From contig JBAOHJ010000003.1 in assembly GCA_037045055.1 (NCBI GenBank), forward strand, positions 1,215,153 through 1,279,152: a stretch of 64,000 nt of DNA, in the 5' to 3' direction. The position numbers and the translations under genes are program-made. The notes beneath the pieces were generated by a model, which was not told where the DNA came from, ran no database searches, and saw nothing but the letters and a program-made list of their open reading frames with translations. Shown here in pieces: positions 52,488-60,695 of this stretch. Position 1 is the stretch's first letter. Each line of letters opens with the position of its first letter. The stretch is from Phosphoribacter sp037045055 (GTDB lineage Bacteria > Actinomycetota > Actinomycetes > Actinomycetales > Dermatophilaceae).

Positions 52488-54814
52488 TGCCCAGCCCACT
52501 CATCGAACGCGCCGAGAAGCACGACTATCAGAAGCTCTTCCTGCACGACCTGAACTGGTCCCGCCCCGACCAGCCACCGGTCACCGTGGAGTACGACGGC
52601 CAGCACATCACCGCCACCAACGTCTCCCAGTACAGAGGCATCCGCGTCTGGGTCGTTGACCAGACCCCTGACTCCAGGCTCGAAGCCGAACTCGACCGGC
52701 ACCTCGCCCGCTCCAGCACCGACCGCATCGTCATCTTCCACGACGAGCACGAACAGGTCTGGCGCTGGCCCGTGCGCCGCGCCAGCGGCAACACCACCAC
52801 CACCCGCCTCAGCCGCCATCGGCACCGCACCGGCGACACCGACCCGCGCTTTGCGAACAAGCTCGACGTCATCCGCCTGCCCTTCGACCAGACCCTCGAC
52901 GCCAACACCGTCCTGACCAAGGTGCGCCAAGCCTTCGACGTCGAGGCCCACAACGAGACCAAACACGCCTCCAAGCTCATGGCCCGCCTGTACGCCGCCA
53001 TGGAGAAGGCCTACCCCACCAGCGTGGACCCCAAGGTGCAAGACCACGAGATCTCCGTGACACTCGCCCGCATCCTGTTCCTGATGTTCGGCGACGACAC
53101 CGAGATGTGGCGCGAGAACCTCTTCCAGGACTTCATCCTCGAACACACCGCGACCGACGGAACAGACATCGGCTCCAAACTCACCGCACTGTTCGCCTAC
53201 CTCGACACAGAACCGGAGCATCGCACTGGCGAACGCACCGAGTTCGACGGGTTCCGGTACGTCAACGGACGCATCTTCACCGAGCGAGTCACCCTCCCCG
53301 TTCTCAACTCCGAGTTCCGTGCTGCTGTGCTCGACGCGTGTGACCGTGACTGGAAGACCATCAGCCCAGCAATCTTCGGCTCCATGTTCCAATCCGTGCG
53401 CGACGCGGAAACCCGCCGCCAGCTCGGCGAGCACTACACCTCCGAAGAGAACATCCTCAAGACCCTCAACCCGCTCTTCCTCGACGAGCTCCGCGCCGAC
53501 CTTGCCCACATCCGCACCCTCGGCAAATATGAAGCAGGCAAGCTCAACAAGCTCCGCGACAAGATCGGCCGGATCCGCTACATGGACCCCGCCTGCGGCT
53601 GTGGCAACTTCATCATCGTCGCCTACCGCGAACTCCGCGACCTTGAGCTCGCCATCCTCGAGCGGCTGCGAGAGATCGACATCGCCAAAGGCAAAACCGG
53701 TGAGGGAGACCGGAAGCTCTTCGCCAACCTCGACCTCAAGGTCAGCCTCGACCACTTCTACGGTATTGAGATCGACGAATGGCCCGCCCGGATCGCCGAG
53801 ACCGCCATGTTCCTCATCGACCGACAGTGCGACCTCAAACTCACCGCCAGCCTCGGTCTAGCCCTGGACCGACTGCCCATCAAGAAGCAGCCCACTATCC
53901 GAGGCGGGAATGCTCTCACCCTCGACTGGGCTGCGGTCTGTCCACCCACAGCCGACACTGTCGTCGCCGGCAACCCGCCGTTCCTCGGTCACGCGACCCG
54001 CACCGACGCACAAGCACAGGAGCTGCGCGCTGCGTGGGGCAAGAACGACATCAGCCGCCTCGACTACGTCACCGGCTGGCACGCGAAAGCGCTGACCTAT
54101 TTCGCAGGACGGCATGGCCGTTTCGCATTCGTCACCACCAACTCCATCACCCAAGGCGACCCGGTACCTCATCTATTCGGCCCGATCTTCCAGGCCGGAT
54201 GGCGCATCCGCTTCGCCCACCGGACCTTCCCGTGGACCTCCGAGGCAACCGGCAAGGCGGCTGTTCACTGTGTCATCGTCGGGTTCACCAACCAATCGGA
54301 CTCCGACAAGCCCGTCCTCTTCGATCACACCGCCGACACGAACACGGCCGGCCGGCGAGTCAGGGGCATCAACGCCTACCTCGTCGATGCCCCCAATGTC
54401 TTCGTGACCAAGCGATCGGCCCCTCTGGTCGCGGGCCTACCCGAAACCACCTTCGGCAACATGCCGCGGGATGAAGGCAACCTCATCGTCACTCCCGAGC
54501 AGTACCAGGAGGTCCATGCCGACCCGGTCGCTCGCACCTACTTGCGCCCCTTCATCGGCGCTGAAGAACTCCTCCACGGCAAGGAACGCTGGTGTCTCTG
54601 GCTCACCAACCTCGACCCCGCCGACCTGAGCCGCAGCAGCCTGCTCCGCAAGAGAGTCGACGCGGTCCGAGAGTTCCGACTCAAGAGCAGCGCCGCCAGC
54701 ACCCGACAAATGGCCGCCACCCCGCACCTGTTCGGCCAGCGGCCAGCTCTTCACACCAAGCCGTACCTCGTAATCCGGCTCATCCCAATCGAGGGTGTAG
54801 GAGTTGGGGTCTGA
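52487..54814 (+). pseudogene. Class I N6-adenine DNA methyltransferase, C-terminus lost to ISL3 insertion
   Basis: This Eco57I/PglX-like methyltransferase keeps about 763 native residues: an N-terminal helical domain (about 135-345; ARILFLMFGDDTEMW), motif I YMDPACGCGNF (365-375), GIEIDEWPARIAETAM (motif II-III region) and catalytic motif IV AGNPPFLG (494-501). A start of the target-recognition part follows (YLRPFIGAEELLHG). It breaks after KPYLVI at about 54,776; codons to 54814 are ISL3 end sequence. The missing part probably includes the rest of target recognition. It is coupled to the helicase by TGATG, as expected for a restriction-modification pair. Confidence 0.85.
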
Positions 54815-56215
54815 AGCCGCCGGACTCGAGGAGGCATCTGGCGATGTAGTTGGTGAGGTTGCGGAACCCGAGGGCGGAGCCGCGTAGGTGTTCGAGTCGT
54901 CCGTTGATGGCTTCGGTGGGTCCGTTGCTGGTGCCGGGGCGGTCGAAGTAGGCCAGGACGTCAGCGGCTCGGGTCTTCAGGGTCCGGCCGAGTTTGGTGA
55001 CCTCGACCAGCGCGGTGGGGACGCCGGTGCTGACGGAGTCGATGAGCTTGACCATCAGCTCACGTCCTGTCGCGCGGTCTTCGTGCCGGTAGGCGGCGAT
55101 CATTCTCTGGTAGATGCCCCAGGTCGCCTCGACCTGCACGTGCTCGTCGGGCGTGAACAAGGCGGTCAGCCGCTCGGCCTGCTTATCGGTGAGCAGGTCA
55201 GCGCCGGTGTGCAGGGTCCGCCGGGCCCGGTAGAGCGGGTCGCTCTTGCGGCCGCGGTGGCCGTGCAGGTCTTGTTGGACGCGGCGCCGGCAGGTGTCCA
55301 GGGCGTCCCCGGCCAAGCGCACGACGTGAAAGGGATCCATGACGGTGACCGCGTCGGGTAGTTCCTCGGCGGTGGCGGTCTTGAACCCGGTGAACCCGTC
55401 CATCGCGACCACCTCCACGGCGTCGCGCCACGCTTGGGGGCGGTGCGCGAGCCAGGTCTTGAACGCCGCCTTGGAGCGGCCCTCGACCATGTCGAGCAGC
55501 CGGGCTGGGCCGGTGCCGTCACGGATCCCGGTGAGGTCGATGATCACGGTGACGTACTTGTCACCCGTGCGGGTGTGGCGCCACACGTGCTCGTCGACGC
55601 CGATCGCGCTGACGCCGTCGAAGCGTCCCGGGTCGTCGATCAGGGCCCGTTTGCCCTCGGCCAGGACGGCGTCGTTGGCGGTGTTCCACGCGACCGCGAG
55701 TCCTTCGGCGACCCGCGCCACCGTGAGGTGTTTGAGCACGATCGCCTCCAGTGCCCACCGCAGCCCCTGACGTGACAACTTCGCCCGCGGCTCCGCCGCG
55801 GCGGTGGTGTCTTGGCGCCACACGTGTCCACAGTGCGCGCACCGGTACCGACGGACCGTCACCACCAGCGTGGTCGGGCGCCACCCGAACGGTTCGTGCG
55901 CCAACACCCTGGTAACCGTGTCCCGCGGGGCGCCCTCGCACCCACACCGCCGGCACCACTGATCAGGCTCGACCACCCGGCACGCGATCACCGCACGGTC
56001 ACGCTCCACCCGCTGCCCTACCGCCTCGAGGCCGAGCTCGTCAAGGCGGGCGAACGTGGTCAGGTCAGGGCTGGTGAAGGTAGCGTCAGGCACGTCGAGG
56101 TCTTCCAGGTGGGCAGCGTCAGAACTTCCATCCTGCGAAGGCCTCGACGCCTATCCCCGCACCGACGCGCCGACCACGGCGAAGTCAGGTCCTACACCCT
56201 CGATTGGGAAGAGCC
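54777..56215 (-). mobile_element. ISL3-family insertion sequence (1439 bp)
   Basis: The inverted repeats GGCTCATCCCAATCGAGGG... (54777-54802) and the complement of 56190-56215 differ at one of 26 positions. One transposase gene fills the element, and its stop lies inside the left repeat, as usual. ISL3 elements normally make 8-bp target duplications, but the flanks here (CGTAATCC left, GCGAAAGA right) differ, which points to a deletion or recombination after insertion. Confidence 0.9.
54780..56093 (-). CDS. ISL3-family transposase
   Basis: This 437-residue protein has an N-terminal zinc-finger domain (CRRCGC and CAHCGHVW, about 47-90), an HTH region (ALEAIVLKHLTVARVAEGL), and a DDE core with IGVDEHVW, VAMDGFTGF and late catalytic Glu in SNGPTEAINGRL. 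It appears intact. The element's right 120 bases carry the promoter. It is transcribed against the genes it interrupts. Confidence 0.93.
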   Translation of the reverse strand: MPDATFTSPDLTTFARLDELGLEAVGQRVERDRAVIACRVVEPDQWCRRCGCEGAPRDTVTRVLAHEPFGWRPTTLVVTVRRYRCAHCGHVWRQDTTAAAEPRAKLSRQGLRWALEAIVLKHLTVARVAEGLAVAWNTANDAVLAEGKRALIDDPGRFDGVSAIGVDEHVWRHTRTGDKYVTVIIDLTGIRDGTGPARLLDMVEGRSKAAFKTWLAHRPQAWRDAVEVVAMDGFTGFKTATAEELPDAVTVMDPFHVVRLAGDALDTCRRRVQQDLHGHRGRKSDPLYRARRTLHTGADLLTDKQAERLTALFTPDEHVQVEATWGIYQRMIAAYRHEDRATGRELMVKLIDSVSTGVPTALVEVTKLGRTLKTRAADVLAYFDRPGTSNGPTEAINGRLEHLRGSALGFRNLTNYIARCLLESGGFRPQLLHPRLG

Positions 56216-56461
56216 GCGAAAGACGCCGGCAGGAAGGGTAGGCATACGCGATTGTGGCACTCGGTGAGCACCGCGACGCGGCGGATCGGAACGCCCACCA
56301 CCTGCGGTGCGAAGTTCACTCCGTGGGTTCCAGAGGTCAGTGGTTGCGGACAGGTCGTCACGACCCACGGTGACCTTAGTTCGTCGGGGTCAGCAGCAAC
56401 GGACTCGAGGAGCAGACCCAGACAAACGAGTTCGCCAGTCCATCGGGTGGCGTGTGGGTGG

Positions 56462-58324
56462 TCACGAAACCGGCCGCGGCCAAACGTCGCACAGGACCTT
56501 GGCCAGTTTCACCGATCGCTTCCGGATGTCTTCCTCGGTCCAGGCCTCGGCGTGGTGGTCGACTATCTCGCGACTGAGCAGCAGCACGCTGTACTTGTTC
56601 AGCAGGGAACGCTTTCCAAGGCCCTTGTTCTCGCCAGTTGTCTTGAGCGGGGCGGTGGCGGCGTCAGTCCAAGGTCGGTGCGACAACGTCCCATTGAGGT
56701 CGGAGGTGACCAGGGTGAGGTTGCCCAGGGTGTTGACGAGTTTGTCCCGGTCCGCTGCTGCTTCGGGCGACAGTTTGGGCTCGGGGTCCCAATGGCTGCG
56801 CCATGCCTGAGGCATGACGTGCTCAACCGAGAGTTTGGAAGGCACGGAGACAGCCTCGTGGCGCTGGGTACGCATGTTCATTTCCAGCGCCTCGAGGACT
56901 ACTCGGAGTCGGGATTGCCGCACGTTGCCGTAGAGCTTGATCCCGGGCAGGGTCGCGATCATGTCGTCATCGCTTGGCCACGTTCGCGCGTCCGAGGTCT
57001 GGTTGGCGAGGTAGTCCCTGACGGCCCCGCCAACCTCGTCGACGAGGACATCATCGAGGGTCCCCAGGATGGCGACCATCATCTTGTTGACGTCTTTCAT
57101 CGTGCTGCGCAGGAGCGTGCGTCGAATAACCCAGCTCTCGAGCGCACCGAGGGCGATCGCGATCTGGCCCTGCGGGACGGCGTGGTTCTCCGACAACATC
57201 CAGAGAAGCAGAGGGGTTGTCGAGGCTAGTTCGAGCGACTCCACGACTCGCCCGTAGAACTGGCCTTCGACACTGTCTCTCGACAGTTGGGCGAACCCGC
57301 GGAACGTGTTGGCGTCTCGGCGCAGTTCGCTGAGGAGTACCTCAGCGTCGGCAGTCGTGGTCATCAGGGGCTTTGCGTAGGCGACGAACTCCCGGAACAC
57401 CTCGTCGGTGAGGACGTCGTCACGGCGGCGCATGGTCAGCCAGTACTGGAGGAAGATGTCGATCCGGGAGCGCATGTGTCGGCCCTGTGTGATCTCGTCA
57501 CGCCACCAGGTGTCGTCGAAGTCGGCCCAGTACTTCTCGGGCCAGGAGTCGACGTTTGCGTGGAGTTGTTCCCCCACCTGGAAGATCCAGTTCTTGATGA
57601 GATCGGCCTTGAGCAGCGGGGTGCCGCGGTCGTTGAGGGTCTCGAAGATGACCTGGTCGTCGTCGTGGCCGGTCAGGTTGATGGCGACGACGTAGAGCCG
57701 GGACTGGACCACGTCAGACAGCGCGGCGACGCGGGCCTTCTCGTCACCGAGAGGCTGCTCGCCCTCGTCGACTATGCCGGCCAGCCAGTTACCGACCTCA
57801 GTCCGGAAGAATTCATGGGCTTCGACGATCAGGTGATCACCGTTGTGAGCGCCAGCCCCGTCCATCGCGAACTCGAAAGCGGCTCGGTCCGAGCGTGATG
57901 GCCATAGCTTGAAGCGTTCGGGTCGGCCGGCGAACCGCTTTGCCTGGTTCAGTATGAGCTCTTCAATCGCCTCTGCCTCAACTTCGTGGCCACGGCGCAG
58001 CACTGCTTCATGGACTGCGTCGAGCATGATCTGCAGTGTCGTGCTGCGTTGCTGACCGTCGATCACAGACTGCCTTGTGACATCGCCTGCGGTCGCTGAC
58101 TTCAGCTTGAAGACGACTGCGCCGAGGAAATGACCGCCCACGGCCTCGAGTGAGGCTTCGTCCCCGTCAGCAGCGATGATCTTCTCGGCCACACGGCGAA
58201 CGTCTTGCCACAGGGGCTGCCATTGGTCGTCGAGGGTCCACACGTACGGGCGCTGGAATGCCGGGATCTCGTAGTGGACGGTCGTCCCAAAGAGTTCACG
58301 CGGGTTGAGTGCGTCGGCTTTCAC
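56462..58324 (-). CDS. GmrSD-type restriction endonuclease (DUF262-DUF1524)
   Basis: This 620-residue single-chain protein has an N-terminal DUF262 (GmrS) domain with IPAFQRPYVW (20-29), VIDGQQRSTTL (87-97) and NDRGTPLLKADLIKNW. The C-terminal DUF1524 (GmrD) has an HNH-like motif (SVEHVMPQAW, then NTLGNLTLV). Such type IV enzymes use NTP and cut modified (for example glucosylated hydroxymethylcytosine) phage DNA. Its stop lies 247 bases from the ISL3 right end; that short space (56216-56461) has no supported gene. The ATG overlaps the stop of the upstream membrane-protein gene. Confidence 0.88.
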   Translation of the reverse strand: MKADALNPRELFGTTVHYEIPAFQRPYVWTLDDQWQPLWQDVRRVAEKIIAADGDEASLEAVGGHFLGAVVFKLKSATAGDVTRQSVIDGQQRSTTLQIMLDAVHEAVLRRGHEVEAEAIEELILNQAKRFAGRPERFKLWPSRSDRAAFEFAMDGAGAHNGDHLIVEAHEFFRTEVGNWLAGIVDEGEQPLGDEKARVAALSDVVQSRLYVVAINLTGHDDDQVIFETLNDRGTPLLKADLIKNWIFQVGEQLHANVDSWPEKYWADFDDTWWRDEITQGRHMRSRIDIFLQYWLTMRRRDDVLTDEVFREFVAYAKPLMTTTADAEVLLSELRRDANTFRGFAQLSRDSVEGQFYGRVVESLELASTTPLLLWMLSENHAVPQGQIAIALGALESWVIRRTLLRSTMKDVNKMMVAILGTLDDVLVDEVGGAVRDYLANQTSDARTWPSDDDMIATLPGIKLYGNVRQSRLRVVLEALEMNMRTQRHEAVSVPSKLSVEHVMPQAWRSHWDPEPKLSPEAAADRDKLVNTLGNLTLVTSDLNGTLSHRPWTDAATAPLKTTGENKGLGKRSLLNKYSVLLLSREIVDHHAEAWTEEDIRKRSVKLAKVLCDVWPRPVS

Positions 58325-58995
58325 AGTGCCCCCTGTTGAATCGGTGCCGGCTGCAGGCTAGCCGGTATCACTGTTTCAGCGGGGCCCTTCGGTCGACTTC
58401 GGCTATCACGGGCCACCTCGACTCGGTGCGTGGATCGGCGCTGGCCTTGCCATGTTGCCGCGGCGGCCGCCAGGCAGATGACGGCGACGACGGCACCTCC
58501 CACGTTCGCTTGACCAACCCATGCCGCTGCAGCAAGGGCGTAGCCCGCCACGACCAGTGGCGGCCCGGCCGCTCCGTAGTGCCTGCTGGTGAAGGCTCCG
58601 ATGATGAGCAGGCTCGCGGCGAAGGTGCAGATGGGCGCGAGGAGCGCGAGGGGCGGCTGAGGGATGCCAACACTGAGCGCCGCTGGAGGAAGGTTCGCCC
58701 CGGCGACCATAGGTATTGCAGCGAGGCCGGCAACCCAAGTTGTCAGAGACCGGCGCCGGCCCTTCCGCAGCGCCAGTTCGCAATCGCGATCGCTGACGGT
58801 AAGTCGAGCTAGACGATTCGCTCGACGAAGCGACACTGTCGGCGCACTCATACCGTAGGCGATCCCCAAGCAGGCTGCGAGGACAAGCAGGCCAGTGGCA
58901 CCTGCGTTGCGCATGAGTGTGGTGGCGCTCACGACTGTGCCTGCGGCGAGTATCGGGGCGAGCGCGCGCACCCACCGCGCGCCCGTCAACCCCAC
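58321..58995 (-). CDS. Multi-helix membrane protein coupled to the restriction gene
   Basis: This protein of about 224 residues starts at GTG 58995 and has six or so hydrophobic segments (two before residue 50, then about 85-105, 110-130 and further). A basic middle (SLRRANRLARL) and a basic C-terminal tail flank them. Its stop overlaps the GmrSD start (ATGA), so they form an operon. Its start lies about 17 bases from the border with the truncated glycoside hydrolase, so it may have lost its own promoter or 5' end. No family recognised. Confidence 0.6.
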   Translation of the reverse strand: MGLTGARWVRALAPILAAGTVVSATTLMRNAGATGLLVLAACLGIAYGMSAPTVSLRRANRLARLTVSDRDCELALRKGRRRSLTTWVAGLAAIPMVAGANLPPAALSVGIPQPPLALLAPICTFAASLLIIGAFTSRHYGAAGPPLVVAGYALAAAAWVGQANVGGAVVAVICLAAAAATWQGQRRSTHRVEVARDSRSRPKGPAETVIPASLQPAPIQQGAL

Positions 58996-59011
58996 ATGAG
59001 TGTCGTGCAGC

Positions 59012-59473
59012 AAAGCCGTCGGTGTGCACCGCCCACGCCGGCGCGCCGTTGCCACCCAGTGGCGGGTCGCCGAACTGGCTGTAGACGTCCTGGTGCATGT
59101 CGAGCATCACGGAGTAGCCGCGTTTGGCATACCACCCGACCATGGTCTCGACCCGGTCGAGATAGGCCGTGTCATAGCGACCCGGTTCGGGCTCGACCAT
59201 CCGCCACGAGATGAGGAAGCGCACCGTGTTGGTGCCGTAGTCGACGTGCTCACGCTCGACGTCGGCCTCGGTCAGCTTGGGCATCCCGTCGGGGGCGATC
59301 TTGGAGTTGCTCGCCGTGTTGAAGCCGCGCACCTCCAACGTGGCGCCCGCCCTGTCGGTGAGTGCCCCGCCTTCGGTCCCGGGAGCACTCCGGAGCGCAG
59401 CCCCCACACCGCCACCGAGGATGGCGAGTGCGACGAGTCCCGCCAGGACGGCCTTGCCTCGGAGCCTGCGCAT
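59012..59473 (-). pseudogene. Family-5 glycoside hydrolase, N-terminal fragment
   Basis: This fragment of 154 codons has a signal-anchor (about 8-28), then VRGFNTASNSK, NTVRFLISWRMVEPEPGRYD and YSVMLDMHQDVYSQFG, which is typical of endoglycoceramidase-like GH5 enzymes. Homology ends at AVHTDGF (59012); the catalytic Glu residues, normally further on, are missing. It contains a GGTATGCC word, so it is host DNA, and its break marks the right border of the island. The rest of the gene is not in the window. Confidence 0.8.
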
Positions 59474-59495
59474 GGCCGAACGCTACTGTTCGAGC

Positions 59496-59984
59496 GTGCC
59501 GTCCACACCGCCAGTGACCACTCGACCGTGGGTCGCGTCGCTACTCGTGGCCTTGGCGGCCCTCGCAAGCGGGAGTTGGACCGTCGTCGGCCAGTGGTGG
59601 GCGTATGCCGCGTTCGGCCTCATCCCTCCCGCGCTCGGCCTTCCGCAGGGCTGGCCTCCACTGCGGCTGGCGCCTCTAGGTGGCACCACGTGGACCTGGT
59701 GGGCGATCGAGACCGTGGGGGCGTTCGTCATGATCGTCGCGGTGTGGCTGTGGACCCGAGCCGGGCGCCGCCCCTTCCTCACCCCGCTCTGGGCTGTGAT
59801 CGTCGGGGTGACCTTGGGCAACCTTGTCCGCATCATCGGCACCTCGGTCATCGCTCTCCACGACCTGCGCACCTTCGGCGTCGCGGTGCTGGGGACTGTG
59901 CTGTTGTCATTGCTCTGGGGGCTGGTGCTCGGCCTCGTCGCCGCGACAGTCCACCGCCTGATGGCCCCTGTTGCCCGGGGGTGA
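59496..59984 (+). CDS. Four-helix membrane protein of unknown function
   Basis: This protein of about 162 residues has hydrophobic segments near 12-30, 60-80, 90-112 and 125-150, with a Trp-rich loop between the first two (TTWTWWAIE). The start may be GTG 59496 or ATG 59472; the latter overlaps the start of the truncated hydrolase on the other strand (CATG). No family recognised. It is followed by another membrane-protein gene on the same strand. Confidence 0.65.
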   Translation: MPSTPPVTTRPWVASLLVALAALASGSWTVVGQWWAYAAFGLIPPALGLPQGWPPLRLAPLGGTTWTWWAIETVGAFVMIVAVWLWTRAGRRPFLTPLWAVIVGVTLGNLVRIIGTSVIALHDLRTFGVAVLGTVLLSLLWGLVLGLVAATVHRLMAPVARG

Positions 59985-60074
59985 TGGCGTGCCCTGGTGC
60001 GTACATCGGGGTCGTGCCCAGTGCTCCGATGCCGCCCGTGGATCGGATGGCAGGTCCTCGCTGCAGGGGATATC

Positions 60075-60695
60075 GTGCCAGTCGTGAGTGCAGCCACGCC
60101 GACTGGCCGGCCGGACGCCTCGAGCGGGGCGACGCCATCTCCTGCACGAAGTGTGCGCCCCGAGCGCCCCGAGTTCTCCGTGAGCGCCCCGGCGCCCGGA
60201 GCCGTTGAGGTCCCACGTCCGGCGCAGGTTTCCAGGGCCATGTGGATCGGTGCGGCTGGCGCAGGGGGCCTGCTCCTCGTCGCCTTGATGATGTTCATCG
60301 CCCGGTCCCATCTGGTGGCCCACTTGAGCGGGCTGTTGACCGAGCGGGATGCGACGGTGAGCGTCCAGGCCATCGAGGACGGTGCGTCGAAGGTCGTGCT
60401 CATCGGAGCGGGAGTGCTGGCCACCCTCGGACTGCTGGAGATTCTCGTGGTCGTGGCGTTCAACAACCGCGTCGTCGGGATGCGGGCACTTCTGGGCTTG
60501 CTCTGCGTGGTGCACGCACTCGTCGTCGGCGCGACCCTGCTCCTGCTGCCGCGGGACTCGTGGCCGGCGTGGGTCGCTACGGGGGCGCTGGCGGTCAGTG
60601 TCCCGCTTGTGCTCTGCGCGTTGGCCTTCTCGATGCACCCCGACATCTCGCCTTGGCTGAAATCACCTCACGGGCCGGGACGAGCCCACTCCTAG
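60075..60695 (+). CDS. Membrane protein with Pro-rich cytosolic N-terminus
   Basis: This protein of about 206 residues has a Pro/Ser/Ala-rich N-terminus (to about 52) and four membrane helices (about 55-75, 105-125, 132-155, 165-185). It ends in a short basic tail. GTG 60075 and GTG 60084 are both possible. The stop overlaps the 3' end of the dynamin-like gene on the other strand by four bases. No function assigned. Confidence 0.65.
   Translation: MPVVSAATPTGRPDASSGATPSPARSVRPERPEFSVSAPAPGAVEVPRPAQVSRAMWIGAAGAGGLLLVALMMFIARSHLVAHLSGLLTERDATVSVQAIEDGASKVVLIGAGVLATLGLLEILVVVAFNNRVVGMRALLGLLCVVHALVVGATLLLLPRDSWPAWVATGALAVSVPLVLCALAFSMHPDISPWLKSPHGPGRAHS

Larger units (their letters stand above)
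43656..54776 (+). mobile_element. Element B: recombinase-quartet element with restriction-like cargo (right end lost or unidentified)
   Basis: The left junction is sharp, at the DPPF codons of the methyltransferase. Five joints link six genes: A-B1 (GTGA), B1-B2 (ATGA), B2-C (eight-base overlap), C-helicase (nine-base gap with the C stop inside the helicase ribosome-binding site) and helicase-MTase (TGATG). The continuity implies that helicase and MTase travel with the recombinases. No inverted repeat to the left end was found, and the ISL3 insertion truncates the last gene, so the right limit given here is only the last base before that IS. Confidence 0.55.

Noticed and set aside
58406..59011. 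Open extension of the glycoside hydrolase frame to 58406
   Set aside because: Sequence after AVHTDGF has no hydrolase likeness and overlaps a better membrane-protein frame; it is chance reading into island DNA.
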